Notes: generated by a model not told the origin, from the letters alone. Positions 29,997-39,982 are shown, numbered from the stretch's first letter. The stretch is 64,000 nt of DNA from Frigoribacterium sp. MEB024 (GCF_000878135.1 NZ_JXQZ01000037.1:48085-112084), one strand, 5' to 3'. Numbers and translations are program-made.

Positions 29997-31301
29997 TCAG
30001 TTGGTGTTCGGCGGCGGGACGACGACGCTCTGCGGGCGAGTGGCCGGGTTCGACAGGCTCGCGGGTGAGAACGTGCGCAACAGGTCGAGTTCGCCGTTGA
30101 CGACGTTCGCCAGGCGGGCCACACCGGTGCGGATCGACTCGGGCGTCGGGTAGCAGAACGACAAGCGGATGTTCTGCCGACCGTCGCCGTCGGCGAAGAA
30201 CGCCGTGCCGGGCGTGTACGCCACGAGCTCTTTGACCGCTCGGGGCAGCATGGCCTTAGAGTCGAGTTCGGCCGGCAGCCCCACCCAGACGAAGAAGCCC
30301 CCGTCGGGCACGTTCCACGTGAGCGACGGCAGGTACTCCCCCAGCGCCGAGATCATCGCGTCACGCCGCTCGCGGTACAGGTCGCGGAAGGTCTCGATCT
30401 GCCCACGCCAGTCGGCCTGGTCGAGGTACTCGGTGATGACGAACTGCCCGAACGAGTTCGGCGACAGCGTGGCGGACTCGTTGGCGAGGATGAGCTTCTC
30501 GCGGATGGCGTGCGGGGCGAGGGCCCAGCCCACCCGGAAGCCGGGCGCGAGCGTCTTGGAGAACGACCCGAGGTAGATCACGCCCTCGTCGTCGATCGAG
30601 CGCATCGCCTGGGGGGCCGGCTGGTCGAAGTAGAGCAGACCGTAGGGGTTGTCCTCGAGGACGAGGATGTCCGCCGAGCGGCAGATCTCGAGGATCTCGA
30701 CGCGACGGGCCCAGGTGAGGGTGACGCCGGCCGGGTTGTGGAAGTTCGGGATCGTGTACAGGAACTTGATGCGACCCCCACGGGCCGTGACGGCCGCGAT
30801 GGCCTCACGTAGCGCCTCGGGCACGAGTCCGTGCTCGTCCATCGGGACGTGCACGACGTCGGCCTGGTACGCCTTGAAGACCCCCAGGGCGCCCACGTAG
30901 CTCGGAGACTCGGCGAGCACGACGTCGCCGGGGTTCACGAAGAGGCGGGTGACGAGGTCGAGGGCCTGCTGGGAGCCCGTGGTGACGACGACGTCGTCGG
31001 CGCTGCCGCGGATGCCCTCCATCGCCATGATCTGCATGATGTGCTCGCGGATCGCCGGGGTGCCCTGGCCGCTGCCGTACTGCATCGCCATCGCTCCCCC
31101 GTCGGCCATGACGCGGTCGATGGCCCCCGTGACGAGCTCACGGGGCAGGGCGGAGACGTAGGGCATGCCGCCGGCCAGCGAGACGACCTCGGGACGCGAG
31201 GCGACGGCGAACAGGGCTCGGACCTCGGAGGCGCTGAGGCCGGCCGTACGGTCGGCGTACGAGTCGTACCACGGGTCGAGGTTGGTGCCCTTGTCGCTCA
31301 T
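29997..31301 (-). CDS. PLP-dependent aminotransferase, class I/II (2-aminoadipate transaminase-like)
   Basis: 434 residues from the ATG at 31301; a TTG at 31337 would add 12 residues. The fold-type I signature is clear: the PLP Lys in YLGSFSKTLAPGFRVGW, the cofactor ring residues in TTGSQQALDL, and NFHNPAGVTL. There is no N-terminal helix-turn-helix, so it is a free aminotransferase rather than a MocR regulator. The substrate is not determined; homologues act on 2-aminoadipate or other amino acids. It lies 72 bases upstream of ddl in the same direction. Confidence 0.9.
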   Translation of the reverse strand: MSDKGTNLDPWYDSYADRTAGLSASEVRALFAVASRPEVVSLAGGMPYVSALPRELVTGAIDRVMADGGAMAMQYGSGQGTPAIREHIMQIMAMEGIRGSADDVVVTTGSQQALDLVTRLFVNPGDVVLAESPSYVGALGVFKAYQADVVHVPMDEHGLVPEALREAIAAVTARGGRIKFLYTIPNFHNPAGVTLTWARRVEILEICRSADILVLEDNPYGLLYFDQPAPQAMRSIDDEGVIYLGSFSKTLAPGFRVGWALAPHAIREKLILANESATLSPNSFGQFVITEYLDQADWRGQIETFRDLYRERRDAMISALGEYLPSLTWNVPDGGFFVWVGLPAELDSKAMLPRAVKELVAYTPGTAFFADGDGRQNIRLSFCYPTPESIRTGVARLANVVNGELDLLRTFSPASLSNPATRPQSVVVPPPNTN

Positions 31302-31360
31302 CGGTGTCCCGGTTCTGTCAGAGGGTGATTCGGTCAAGACTATGCCCGTGCGGGCGGGAG

Positions 31361-31404
31361 ACGACGAGAGCCCGCCCAGCGTGTGCTGGGCGGGCTCTCG
31401 TCGT
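31361..31404 (-). terminator. Terminator after trxA / before aminotransferase
   Basis: A perfect 20-bp inverted repeat (ACGACGAGAGCCCGCCCAGC and its complement) with a 4-base loop separates trxA from the aminotransferase on the same strand. Confidence 0.9.
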
Positions 31405-31418
31405 GGTGTCGGCGTCGA

Positions 31419-31745
31419 CTACGCGATGAACTCCGCCAGGTCGGCCTCGAGGGCCGGCTTGGGCTTGGCGCCGATGACCGTCTTGACGACCTCGCCGCCG
31501 CGGTAGACCTTCATGGCCGGGATCGAGGTGATCTGGTACTTCATGGCGGTCTGGGGGTTGTCGTCGACGTTGAGCTTGACGATCTCGATCTTGTCGCCGT
31601 GCTCGGCGGCGATCTGGTCGAGGATCGGCGAGACGGCGCGGCACGGGCCGCACCACTCGGCCCAGAAGTCGACGAGGATCGTCTTGTCGGAGTTGAGGAC
31701 GTCGGCCTCGAAGGACGCGTCGGTCACTGCTTTGGCGCTGCTCAT
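31419..31745 (-). CDS. trxA: Thioredoxin
   Basis: A 108-residue dithiol reductase with active site WCGPCR at about residues 31-36 and the cis-Pro segment ITSIPAMKVY. It is paired with trxB 48 bases upstream, so reductase and substrate are produced together. Confidence 0.97.
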   Translation of the reverse strand: MSSAKAVTDASFEADVLNSDKTILVDFWAEWCGPCRAVSPILDQIAAEHGDKIEIVKLNVDDNPQTAMKYQITSIPAMKVYRGGEVVKTVIGAKPKPALEADLAEFIA

Positions 31746-31793
31746 GGTGTTCCTTTCGTCAGGGTGATCTGGGTTGGCTTCAGGAGGCGCGGG

Positions 31794-32786
31794 TCAGGCG
31801 ACCACGGACTCGGACGTCTCGACGCCCTCGGCCGATCCGACGGTCTGCTCGGCCAGGAACGTCTGGTCGAGCGAGGCCAGGTAGTGCTCGACGTCGAGCG
31901 CCGCGACGGTGCCCGAGGCCGCGGCGGTGGCCGCCTGCCGGTAGGTCGCGTCGATGACGTCGCCCGCGGCGAAGACGCCGGTCAGGTTGGTCTTCGAGCT
32001 GCGTCCCTGCACGGCGATGGTGCCGTCGGAGGTCAGGTCGACCTGACCGTGCACCAGGTGGACGCGGGGGTCGTTGCCGATGGCGATGAAGAGGCCGTCG
32101 AGGTCGAGGTCGGTCGTGCTGCCGTCGACCGTGTCGGTCAGGGTGACGCCGGTGGCCTTCTCGCCGCCGAGGATCGCCGTGACCTGCTTGTCGAAGAGGA
32201 ACTCGATCTTCTCGTTGGCGTGAGCCCGGTCCTGCATGATCTTCGACGCGCGCAGGCTGCTCGAGCGGTGGATCACGTAGACCTTCGAGGCGAAGCGGGT
32301 CAGGAACGTCGCTTCTTCCATCGCCGAGTCGCCACCGCCGACGACGGCGATCGCCTTCTCCTTGAAGAAGAAGCCGTCGCAGGTGGCGCACCAGCTGACG
32401 CCGCGGCCGCTCAGGCGCTCTTCGTCGGCGAGGCCGAGCTTGCGGTACGCGCTGCCCGTCGCGAAGATCACCGTGAGGCTCTCCTCGACGGTGCCGTTGC
32501 CCAGGGTGACCTTCTTGACGTCGCCGGTCAGGTCGACGGCGGTGACGTCGTCGAGCAGCACCTCGGCGCCGAACTTCTCGGCCTGCTCCTGCATCTTGAA
32601 CATGAGCTCGGGGCCCTGGATGCCGTCGGGGAAGCCGGGGAAGTTCTCGACCTCGGTGGTCTTCATGAGCTCGCCGCCGGCCTCGACCGAACTCGCGACG
32701 ATGAGGGGGCGCAGACCGGCCCGGGCGGCGTAGATGCCGGCCGTGTAGCCGGCGGGGCCGGAACCGATGATGATGACCTGGCGCAT
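31794..32786 (-). CDS. trxB: Thioredoxin reductase
   Basis: A 330-residue FAD/NADPH flavoenzyme. It shows the FAD motif IIIGSGPAGYTAGIYAARAG, the redox pair CATC, the NADPH motif VVGGGDSAMEEA, and the second FAD motif GVFAAGDV. The ATG 32784-32786 begins exactly at the FAD motif, and upstream codons in frame are Arg/Pro-rich noise. Its stop lies inside a copy of the dispersed CAGGAGGCGCGGGTC motif (31781-31795). Confidence 0.97.
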   Translation of the reverse strand: MRQVIIIGSGPAGYTAGIYAARAGLRPLIVASSVEAGGELMKTTEVENFPGFPDGIQGPELMFKMQEQAEKFGAEVLLDDVTAVDLTGDVKKVTLGNGTVEESLTVIFATGSAYRKLGLADEERLSGRGVSWCATCDGFFFKEKAIAVVGGGDSAMEEATFLTRFASKVYVIHRSSSLRASKIMQDRAHANEKIEFLFDKQVTAILGGEKATGVTLTDTVDGSTTDLDLDGLFIAIGNDPRVHLVHGQVDLTSDGTIAVQGRSSKTNLTGVFAAGDVIDATYRQAATAAASGTVAALDVEHYLASLDQTFLAEQTVGSAEGVETSESVVA

Positions 32787-32953
32787 GGGCACCTTCCTGG
32801 GGAGAACTTCACGAGCGGGAAGACGACCCGCGAGCGGTGGCTCGGGCGGTCGGATCCCTCGATCGTCTGGTGGAACGCATCCTACCGACGGGGCATTCCC
32901 GCGGGCCTGGCAGTCCGGGCCCAGCCGTGCCCGGCAACGGCGCTCGGCGGCGG

Positions 32954-34618
32954 TCAGCGACGCAGGAGGCGCGAGACGGTCGGTGCGAGACGTGCGGTCA
33001 CCGGCGTGGTCAGCACCCGCAGCTCGGGGATCCGCGCGAACCAGAGCAGTGCGCCGTAGACCAGGCCCATGACGGCCCCGGACACGACGACCGTCAACAC
33101 GCCCGGCACGCGGCCGGACTGTGCGAAGCCTTCGGCGGAGAAACCACCCAGGACGGTCACGACGACGAGGCCCACGGCCCCGGCGACGAGCGAGAAGACG
33201 AAGAACTGCACGTAGCGGCGCAGCACCCAGCGGCCGTCGATGCCGCCCAGCCGCTTCTTGACGACGACGAGCGCGACCACGGCCTGGCTGGAGCCCGCGA
33301 TCGACGTCGTGACGGCGATCGCCATGGCGATGTGCTCGGGCGACACCACGGCGGCCGAGACCGCGACGCCGGCGACGAAGATGCCCGACTGGACGAGCTG
33401 CAGGAAGAACGGCGTGCGCTGGTCGTGCATCGAGTAGAACACCCGCTGCACGATGAACAGCACGCTGAACAGGACGAGGCCGGGCATGTAGCCGAGGATC
33501 ACCTCGGCGGTGCGGGTCGACCCGGCGAAGTCGACCTCGAAGAACCGGGCGAAGGGGTAGGCCACGACGCACATGGCGACCGCGGCGAACACCATGAACA
33601 TGCCGATGGCCCGGAGGGACTGCGACATGTCGGTGCGGACGGCCCGCAGGTCGCCGCGCGAGGCGTGGCCGCTCATGCGCGTGAAGTAGGCGGTGCCGAT
33701 CGACACGGCGATGATGCCGTGGGGCAGCATGAAGAGCAGCCAGGCGTTCGCGAGGACCGCGTTCGAGGCACCCACCTCGCTGCCCAGGGTGGCGACGCGG
33801 CTCTGGACCAGCCCGGCGAGCTGGGTGACGAGCACCATGCCGAACAGCCACCCGGCGGCCTTGCCCGTGGCGCCGAGGCCGACGCCGCGCCAGCGGAAGT
33901 CCGGGCGGAAGGTCAGACCCGCACGGCGCCAGAACAGCAAGAGGAACGCCGCCTGCGCCAGGACGCCCAGGGTGGCCGTGGCGGCGATGACGAAGATGCG
34001 GTCGCCGGTCCAGACGTCGACCGCGGAGTTCTCGACGGCACCGCCGAACATCACCATGAAGACGACCAGGCCGGCGATGGCCACGACGTTGTTGAGCACC
34101 GGGGCCCAGGTGAAGGGCCCGAACACCTGTCGGGCGTTGAGCACCTCGCTCAGCAGCGAGTACATGGCGTAGAAGAAGATCTGCGGCAGGCACCAGTAGG
34201 CGAAGGCGGTCGCGAGGGCGAGCTGGTCCGAGGTGAATCCGGCGCCGCCGTCCGTGCTCTGTTGCGCGTAGAGCCGCACGAGCACGGGGGCGAGCAGCGT
34301 GCCGGCCAGGCCCACGGCCGCGAAGACGATGGTGCCGAGGGTCACGATCTTGTTGATGAACCGCTGCCCCCCGTCGTCGGAGGTCGCCGCCCGCACGATC
34401 TGGGGCACGAGCACGGCGCTGAGCAGGCCACCCGCGATCAGCGCGTAGATGTTGTTCGGCAGCTGGTTCGCGAGGGCGAACGAGTCGGCCGCGCGGCTGG
34501 CCGACTGCCCGATCGCGGCGGCCAGCACGGCCGCCTTCACGAAGCCGAGGACGCGCGAGACCATCGTCCCGGACGCGAGGAGGATGCTGGCGCGACCGAG
34601 ACCGCCCTGGTTGCTCAC
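32954..34618 (-). CDS. murJ: Lipid II flippase MurJ (MviN)
   Basis: A 554-residue membrane protein from a GTG start that overlaps the DUF6049 stop. About 14 hydrophobic helices are visible. The N-terminal RASILLASGTMVSRVLGFVK and the segment DSFALANQLPNNIYALIAGG are typical of MurJ. It flips lipid II across the membrane for wall synthesis. It lacks the C-terminal kinase-like and sugar-binding domains of mycobacterial MviN, as expected for Microbacteriaceae. Confidence 0.95.
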   Translation of the reverse strand: MSNQGGLGRASILLASGTMVSRVLGFVKAAVLAAAIGQSASRAADSFALANQLPNNIYALIAGGLLSAVLVPQIVRAATSDDGGQRFINKIVTLGTIVFAAVGLAGTLLAPVLVRLYAQQSTDGGAGFTSDQLALATAFAYWCLPQIFFYAMYSLLSEVLNARQVFGPFTWAPVLNNVVAIAGLVVFMVMFGGAVENSAVDVWTGDRIFVIAATATLGVLAQAAFLLLFWRRAGLTFRPDFRWRGVGLGATGKAAGWLFGMVLVTQLAGLVQSRVATLGSEVGASNAVLANAWLLFMLPHGIIAVSIGTAYFTRMSGHASRGDLRAVRTDMSQSLRAIGMFMVFAAVAMCVVAYPFARFFEVDFAGSTRTAEVILGYMPGLVLFSVLFIVQRVFYSMHDQRTPFFLQLVQSGIFVAGVAVSAAVVSPEHIAMAIAVTTSIAGSSQAVVALVVVKKRLGGIDGRWVLRRYVQFFVFSLVAGAVGLVVVTVLGGFSAEGFAQSGRVPGVLTVVVSGAVMGLVYGALLWFARIPELRVLTTPVTARLAPTVSRLLRR

Positions 34619-36873
34619 ATGGACTCCTGGACGGGCGGCGAGGCGGCCGCATCGGGTGACGGGGCGGCATCGGCCGACGGGCCGTCGCCGGACGACCGGG
34701 CCTCGTCGCGCGCCCGGCGGCGCTTGCGGAAGGTGCGGTAGAGGCCGCCGACGAAGAGGGCGGCGAAGGCGACGCCGAAGATCCAGGTGATGGCGGTCTC
34801 CCACCCGGCCTGCACCGAGAGCGGCACGTCTACCGGGGTGGCGATCGCCACGCCCGAGAGGCTGACCAGCTGCAGCTGCACCGAGACCGTCCCGTTGGCG
34901 ACGGACTGCACGGGCACGCTGACCCGCGTCTGGGACTGCGGCTGGATCGTCACCTCGATGGGACTGCGCTCGATCGAGAGGATGGAGTTCGACGGGGTCA
35001 GGTTCAACATCACCGTCGCGACCGAGTCGGTCTTGTTCTCGAGGTAGAGGGGGAGGGCCGAGCGGTCGCCGAGGATGGAGATCGGCGAGCCCTGGACGAC
35101 GGCCACGAGACCCGACGTCGCGGTCGCGTCGGCCACGGCCGAGGCGACCTCGGCGGGGAAGCCGTCGACGTTGTCGCGCCAGGCGTGCGACGCCAGGGCC
35201 ATCGTGCGGAGTCGGGCCGACTCGGTGACGAGCTGCGGTTCGGCGAGGGCGGTCGAGAAGTCCACGACCCTCTCGTCGGCGGACACCAGGTCGCGCAGCT
35301 GGTCGAGGCGGGCGTCGCTCTCGGGGCTGTCGACGACCGTCGCCGTCGACGGGGTGCTCGCCAGGGCGTCGGTCAGGGTGGCACCGCTGACCCAGGGCAG
35401 GCCGTCGACGGCCTGCAGCGTGCGGGTGAGGAACTGACCGGTCGACGGCCACTCGCGCTCGAGCGTGGTCAGCAGCGTGCGGGCGTCGCTGGGCCGTTCG
35501 TAGGCGATGGTGGCGACGGTGGCGGATAGCCAGGCCATCGTGGCCTGCCACTCGGCCAGGCTCGTCGCCTCGGCGGCCTGGGTGACCAGGTCGGACAACG
35601 GGTCGTCCGAGACGACGGCCGGGACGTCACCGATCGTGACCGCGGCGTTCTCGGTCGAGTCGCCGTCGACGTCGACGTTGCCGCTCGAGACGATGGTGGA
35701 CGTGTACGAGCCGCCGGCGAACGCGGTCAGGTCGGCGGACACGACGGACGACTCGCGCGGCCAGACGACGTCGCGCTGCGTCCACGGGAAGTCGAGCAGC
35801 TGGGCGGTGGTCGGCAGGACCACGCCGTCGCCGGGCGTCTCGTCGGGCGACGGCTCGCCGGTCGGCTGGTCGGTGACCCCGTCGCTCGGCAGGGCGGAGG
35901 GGTCGGATCCGGCGACGCCGGTGCCCGAGCCGTCGTCCGTGCCCTGGTCCGGGGCCTCGGTGGGCGTTTCGGTCGGTGCGGGCATGTCCTCGAAGCGGTC
36001 GGGGTCGACCAGGGTGTCGAGCGAGGTCACGGCCGGGACGGTCGTCGCGCCGGCCTGTCGCAGCCCGGCGACGTCGGCGTCGGCGTACGCCAACGGGAAC
36101 ATGTCGTTCGGCAGCGCCTGCAGCTCGTCGAGCCAGTCGACGGCCGGCTGCGGGGCCTCGGTGCCGAGCAGGCGGATCGACGCGATGATCATCGGGTCGA
36201 CGCCCAGGGTCGCGCCCGTGCCGGACACCGCGTCGAGTTCGCGTCGCAAGACCCCGCCGTCCGAGGTGTAGGCGGCGAGGGCGGAGGCGTCGAGGACGCC
36301 CGTCTCGCTCTCGGGCGTCGTGATCGGCACGGCGACCGCCACGCGGGTCGGCTGGAAGCTGTCGGCGGGGTACCAGACCACGCTGCTGCGGGTCTGCGAC
36401 ACCTGGCCGCCCGAGGCGTCGAGCACGCGGGCCCCGAGGGCGCGCGCCCCGAAGGCGCGGCCGGTCAGGCCGAGGCGGTCGGCGGGCACGACGACGGTGT
36501 CGAGGGCGACGGAGGACCCGGCGGGGACCGCGGGCACGTCGACCTGGACGAGCTGTCGCCCGAGGTAGTCGTCGCCCGAGACGTCGTCGGGGTCGAGCCA
36601 CGAGGCGAGCTTGGACCGTGTCGTGAACGGTTCGCGGTCGAGGTAGATGCGGGCCTTCGTCGCCGCGAGGTCGCTGTCTCCGTCGTTCGTCACGGTGACC
36701 CCGAGGGTGAGGTCGTCGTCGGGTCGCAGCACGCCGTCGGAGGCCGGCTCGACGGTCATCGTGACGCCGTCGTCGGAGGGTGCGGACGCCGCTCGTGCCG
36801 CGGTGGCGGGCAGCCCCGCCGACACGACGAACACCGCCAACAGGGCGGCGATCACGGCGAAGAAGAGTCTCAT
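34615..36873 (-). CDS. DUF6049 family secreted/membrane-anchored protein
   Basis: 752 residues from the ATG at 36873, which begins a clear signal peptide (MRLFFAVIAALLAVFVVSAG...AARAASA). A large extracytoplasmic part with beta-rich segments follows, interrupted by a Pro/Thr/Asp-rich low-complexity stretch near residues 300-345. One C-terminal membrane helix (AITWIFGVAFAALFVGGLY) precedes a basic then acidic cytoplasmic tail. The family sits beside murJ in actinobacteria and is thought to be envelope-related. The stop overlaps the murJ start (GTGA). Confidence 0.88.
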   Translation of the reverse strand: MRLFFAVIAALLAVFVVSAGLPATAARAASAPSDDGVTMTVEPASDGVLRPDDDLTLGVTVTNDGDSDLAATKARIYLDREPFTTRSKLASWLDPDDVSGDDYLGRQLVQVDVPAVPAGSSVALDTVVVPADRLGLTGRAFGARALGARVLDASGGQVSQTRSSVVWYPADSFQPTRVAVAVPITTPESETGVLDASALAAYTSDGGVLRRELDAVSGTGATLGVDPMIIASIRLLGTEAPQPAVDWLDELQALPNDMFPLAYADADVAGLRQAGATTVPAVTSLDTLVDPDRFEDMPAPTETPTEAPDQGTDDGSGTGVAGSDPSALPSDGVTDQPTGEPSPDETPGDGVVLPTTAQLLDFPWTQRDVVWPRESSVVSADLTAFAGGSYTSTIVSSGNVDVDGDSTENAAVTIGDVPAVVSDDPLSDLVTQAAEATSLAEWQATMAWLSATVATIAYERPSDARTLLTTLEREWPSTGQFLTRTLQAVDGLPWVSGATLTDALASTPSTATVVDSPESDARLDQLRDLVSADERVVDFSTALAEPQLVTESARLRTMALASHAWRDNVDGFPAEVASAVADATATSGLVAVVQGSPISILGDRSALPLYLENKTDSVATVMLNLTPSNSILSIERSPIEVTIQPQSQTRVSVPVQSVANGTVSVQLQLVSLSGVAIATPVDVPLSVQAGWETAITWIFGVAFAALFVGGLYRTFRKRRRARDEARSSGDGPSADAAPSPDAAASPPVQESM

Positions 36874-37037
36874 AGGCGTCAGGTGTCGACGGCGACAGGG
36901 GCCGTTCGAGCATGCCGAGTCTAGGCAACGACGACCAAGAAGCAGCGGCGAAGCGCCTGCGAGGTGGGAGGACGGGGTCGCGAGGCGCCGTCGGGGACTC
37001 AGCCCGCGCCTCCTCGGCTGTGGCAAGCTGTTTCGTC

Positions 37038-38477
37038 ATGGACAGCGTCGCACGGGCCCTGCAGCGACTGGACGATCTGGCCGCCACCCCCCGCATCGAG
37101 AAGCTCGCCGCCGCGTTCGCCGCGGCCGGTCACGAGCTCGCCCTCGTCGGCGGTCCGGTGCGCGACGCCTTCATCGGCCGGCCGGTCAACGACCTCGACT
37201 TCACGACCGACGCCGACCCCGACCGGATCCTGGCGATCGTCGTCCCCCTGGCCGAGGCCCACTGGGACGTCGGCCGCGCGTTCGGCACGATCGCCGCCCG
37301 CGTCGACGGCGAGACCGTCGAGATCACCACCTACCGCAGCGACGTCTACGACGGCGAGACCCGCAAGCCCGTCGTCGAGTTCGGCGACACCCTCGAGGGC
37401 GACCTGGTCCGTCGCGACTTCACGGTCAACTCGATGGCGCTGCGTCTGCCCCAGCGCGTGCTCGTCGACCCGTCCGGCGGCGTCGACGACCTGCTGGAGG
37501 CGCGGCTCGCCACCCCGGGCACCGCGGTCGACTCGTTCCGTGACGACCCCCTGCGCATGATGCGGGCCGCCCGGTTCACGGCGCAGCTCGGCTTCACCGT
37601 GTCCGACGAGGTGCGCGAGGCGATGACCGCGCGGGCCGAGACCCTGTCGATCGTCTCGGTCGAACGGGTCGCCGACGAGCTGTCGAAGCTGCTCAAGACC
37701 GAAACCCCCCGAGACGGTGTCCGCTTGCTGGTCGACACCGGCCTGGCCGACCACGTGATGCCCGAGCTCGCCGCCATGCGCCTCGAGGTCGACGAGCACC
37801 ACCACCACAAGGACGTGTACGAGCACAGCCTCACCGTGCTCGACCAGGCCATCGGCTACGAGCGGGAGCGGCACCCAGGCGAGGCGCCCGACCTCACCCT
37901 GCGCCTCGCGGCCCTGCTGCACGACTGCGGCAAGCCGGCCACGCGCCGCCTCGAGCCGGGCGGGGTCGTCACCTTCCACCACCACGACGTCGTCGGCGCC
38001 AAGCTCGCCAAGAAGCGCTTGAAGGCGCTGCGCTTCGACAACGACACGATCGCCGCCGTCTCCCGCTTGATCGAGCTGCACCTCCGGTTCTTCGGCTACA
38101 CCGAGGGCGGCTGGACCGACTCGGCCGTCCGCCGGTACGTCCGCGACGCCGGTGACCAGCTCGAGCGGTTGCACATGCTCACCCGCGCCGACGTGACCAC
38201 GCGCAACCGACGCAAGGCCGACCGGCTCGGCTTCGCCTACGACGACCTCGAGGCGCGCATCGCCGAGCTGCGCGAACGCGAAGAGATCGACTCGCTGCGG
38301 CCCGACCTCGACGGCGACGAGATCCAACGCGTCCTCGGCATCGGCCCGAGCCGCGAGGTCGGCGAGGCCTACCGCTTCCTGCTCGAGCTGCGCACCGAAG
38401 AAGGGCCGCTCGGGGCCGAGGTCGCCACCGAGCGCCTGCTCGCCTGGTGGAACGCACGCGAGGGCGCAGGGGCGTAA
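37038..38477 (+). CDS. pcnA: CCA tRNA nucleotidyltransferase
   Basis: A 479-residue enzyme that adds CCA to tRNA 3' ends, required here because the tRNAs at 11.3 kb lack encoded CCA. It shows the nucleotidyltransferase motif LVGGPVRDAFIGRPVNDLDFTT, the RRDFTVNSMAL motif, the RMMRAARF region, and a C-terminal HD domain (HHKDVYEHSLTVL, LLHDCGKPA). The start at 37038 was chosen because the upstream frame lacks family sequence. It is divergent from DUF6049. Confidence 0.95.
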   Translation: MDSVARALQRLDDLAATPRIEKLAAAFAAAGHELALVGGPVRDAFIGRPVNDLDFTTDADPDRILAIVVPLAEAHWDVGRAFGTIAARVDGETVEITTYRSDVYDGETRKPVVEFGDTLEGDLVRRDFTVNSMALRLPQRVLVDPSGGVDDLLEARLATPGTAVDSFRDDPLRMMRAARFTAQLGFTVSDEVREAMTARAETLSIVSVERVADELSKLLKTETPRDGVRLLVDTGLADHVMPELAAMRLEVDEHHHHKDVYEHSLTVLDQAIGYERERHPGEAPDLTLRLAALLHDCGKPATRRLEPGGVVTFHHHDVVGAKLAKKRLKALRFDNDTIAAVSRLIELHLRFFGYTEGGWTDSAVRRYVRDAGDQLERLHMLTRADVTTRNRRKADRLGFAYDDLEARIAELREREEIDSLRPDLDGDEIQRVLGIGPSREVGEAYRFLLELRTEEGPLGAEVATERLLAWWNAREGAGA

Positions 38478-38616
38478 CCCGTCCTGCGGGTGTCGACCCG
38501 CGCCTCCTTGGTCCCCGGAGGTCGATGGCCGCTGCGGCGGCATTGATTCAGGAGGCGCGCTCGGCTACGCTGGGAAGGTTGCGTCTGCCTCACGGTCGAC
38601 GCCGCGACATGAATAC

Positions 38617-38659
38617 CCTCCTGTCACAGACCGTCTGTGACCGTTAAGTCCGAAGGAGG
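38617..38659 (+). promoter_or_regulatory. Candidate autoregulatory leader of rpsF (S6:S18-type)
   Basis: A perfect 8-bp hairpin GTCACAGA-CCG-TCTGTGAC (38623-38641) lies inside a longer pairing in which CCTCCT (38617-38622) can pair with AGGAGG (38654-38659), the rpsF ribosome site. A CCG occupies the loop and recurs after the hairpin. In many bacteria an S6:S18 leader with a conserved CCG represses this operon. The fold is read by eye; the family assignment is inference. Confidence 0.45.
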
Positions 38660-38669
38660 TGGGTTAGTC

Positions 38670-39077
38670 ATGCACCAGTACGAACTGATGGTCATCCTGG
38701 ACCCCGAGATCGATGAGCGCACCGTCGCCCCGAGCTTGGACAAGTTCCTCAACGTCATCCGCAACGATGGCGGAACGATCGACAACGTGGACATCTGGGG
38801 ACGTCGTCGCCTGGCCTACGAGATCAACAAGAAGACCGAGGGCATCTACGCCGTCGTCAACCTGACCTCGAACTCGGCCGCCACGGTCGAGCTCGACCGC
38901 CAGCTGGGTCTCTCCGAGGCCGTGCTGCGCACCAAGGTCCTGCGTGCCGAAGAGGCGATCGCCATGGTCGCCGCCGCCAAGAAGGTCAGCGACGAGAAGG
39001 CCGCCCGCAAGGCCGCCAACGCCGCTGCCGCGCCCGCTGCCCCGGCTGCTCCCGCCGCCGAGAAGGCTGCCGAGTAG
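38670..39077 (+). CDS. rpsF: 30S ribosomal protein S6
   Basis: 135 residues. The core [16 protein letters not shown] and [18 protein letters not shown] are standard for S6, and an Ala/Pro/Lys-rich tail follows. AAGGAGGTGGG gives a very strong ribosome site at 38653-38663. S6 binds S18 in the small subunit; rpsR lies three genes on. Confidence 0.97.
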   Translation: MHQYELMVILDPEIDERTVAPSLDKFLNVIRNDGGTIDNVDIWGRRRLAYEINKKTEGIYAVVNLTSNSAATVELDRQLGLSEAVLRTKVLRAEEAIAMVAAAKKVSDEKAARKAANAAAAPAAPAAPAAEKAAE

Positions 39078-39081
39078 TCCG

Positions 39082-39657
39082 ATGGCTGGCGAGACCGTCA
39101 TCACAGTGGTGGGAAACCTCACCAGTGACCCCGAGCTGCGCTACACGCAGAACGGGCTCGCGGTCGCGAACTTCACCATCGCGTCGACCCCCCGCACGTT
39201 CGACCGCGCGTCGAACGAGTGGAAGGACGGCGAGGCGCTCTTCCTCCGTGCCAGCGTGTGGCGCGAGTTCGGCGAGCACGTGGCCAGCAGCCTCACCAAG
39301 GGCAGCCGGGTCATCGCTCAGGGCCGACTCAAGCAGCGCTCGTACGAGACCAAAGAGGGCGAGAAGCGCACCAGCATGGAGCTCGAGATCGACGAGATCG
39401 GCCCCTCGCTGCGTTACGCGACCGCTCAGGTGACGCGCGCCGCGTCCTCCCGTGACGGCGCTGCCGGTGGCGGCTCCTTCGGGGGCGGCAACGGCGGTGG
39501 CAACCGTGGAGGCCAGCCGGCTCAGGTCGGCGGCGGTCAGGCGCAAGAGCCGTGGGGTCAGCCCGCCGGCGGTCAGCAGGGTGGCAACACCTCTGGCGGC
39601 GACGTGTGGAACACCCCCGGTGGCAACGGCACCTACAACGACGAGACGCCTTTCTAG
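39082..39657 (+). CDS. ssb: Single-stranded DNA-binding protein
   Basis: 191 residues. The OB fold ([31 protein letters not shown] ... [20 protein letters not shown]) is followed by a long Gly/Gln-rich linker and the acidic tip DETPF that docks partner proteins. It lies 4 bases after rpsF in the common rpsF-ssb-rpsR-rplI order. Confidence 0.97.
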   Translation: MAGETVITVVGNLTSDPELRYTQNGLAVANFTIASTPRTFDRASNEWKDGEALFLRASVWREFGEHVASSLTKGSRVIAQGRLKQRSYETKEGEKRTSMELEIDEIGPSLRYATAQVTRAASSRDGAAGGGSFGGGNGGGNRGGQPAQVGGGQAQEPWGQPAGGQQGGNTSGGDVWNTPGGNGTYNDETPF

Positions 39658-39707
39658 GCATCGCCGTTCCCTTTTAGTACTTCTTCATTCATCGAAAGTA
39701 GAAACCA

Positions 39708-39968
39708 ATGGCTGGAAAGAGCAGCGGCGACCGCCGCAAGCCCCTCCGCGGCAAGGGCGGCAAGAACGCCGCTCCCGCGAAGTCGATCCGCGTCGGTGTC
39801 ATCGACTACAAAGACGTCGCGACCCTGCGCAAGTTCATCTCGGAGCGTGGAAAGATCCGCGCCCGTCGCATCACCGGCGTCTCCGTCCAGGAGCAGCGCC
39901 TCATCGCCCGTGCCGTGAAGAACGCCCGTGAGATGGCGCTCCTCCCCTACGCCGGCTCCGGCCGCTGA
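39708..39968 (+). CDS. rpsR: 30S ribosomal protein S18
   Basis: 86 residues with [26 protein letters not shown] and the basic ends of S18. The N-terminal CxxC zinc residues found in some paralogues are absent (zinc-free form). Confidence 0.97.
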   Translation: MAGKSSGDRRKPLRGKGGKNAAPAKSIRVGVIDYKDVATLRKFISERGKIRARRITGVSVQEQRLIARAVKNAREMALLPYAGSGR

Positions 39969-39982
39969 TCGGAAGGACCACC

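Noticed and set aside
32837..34741. A long + strand frame opposite murJ
   Set aside because: It is His/Asp/Glu/Gly-rich antisense sequence of murJ; there is no start context and no fold.
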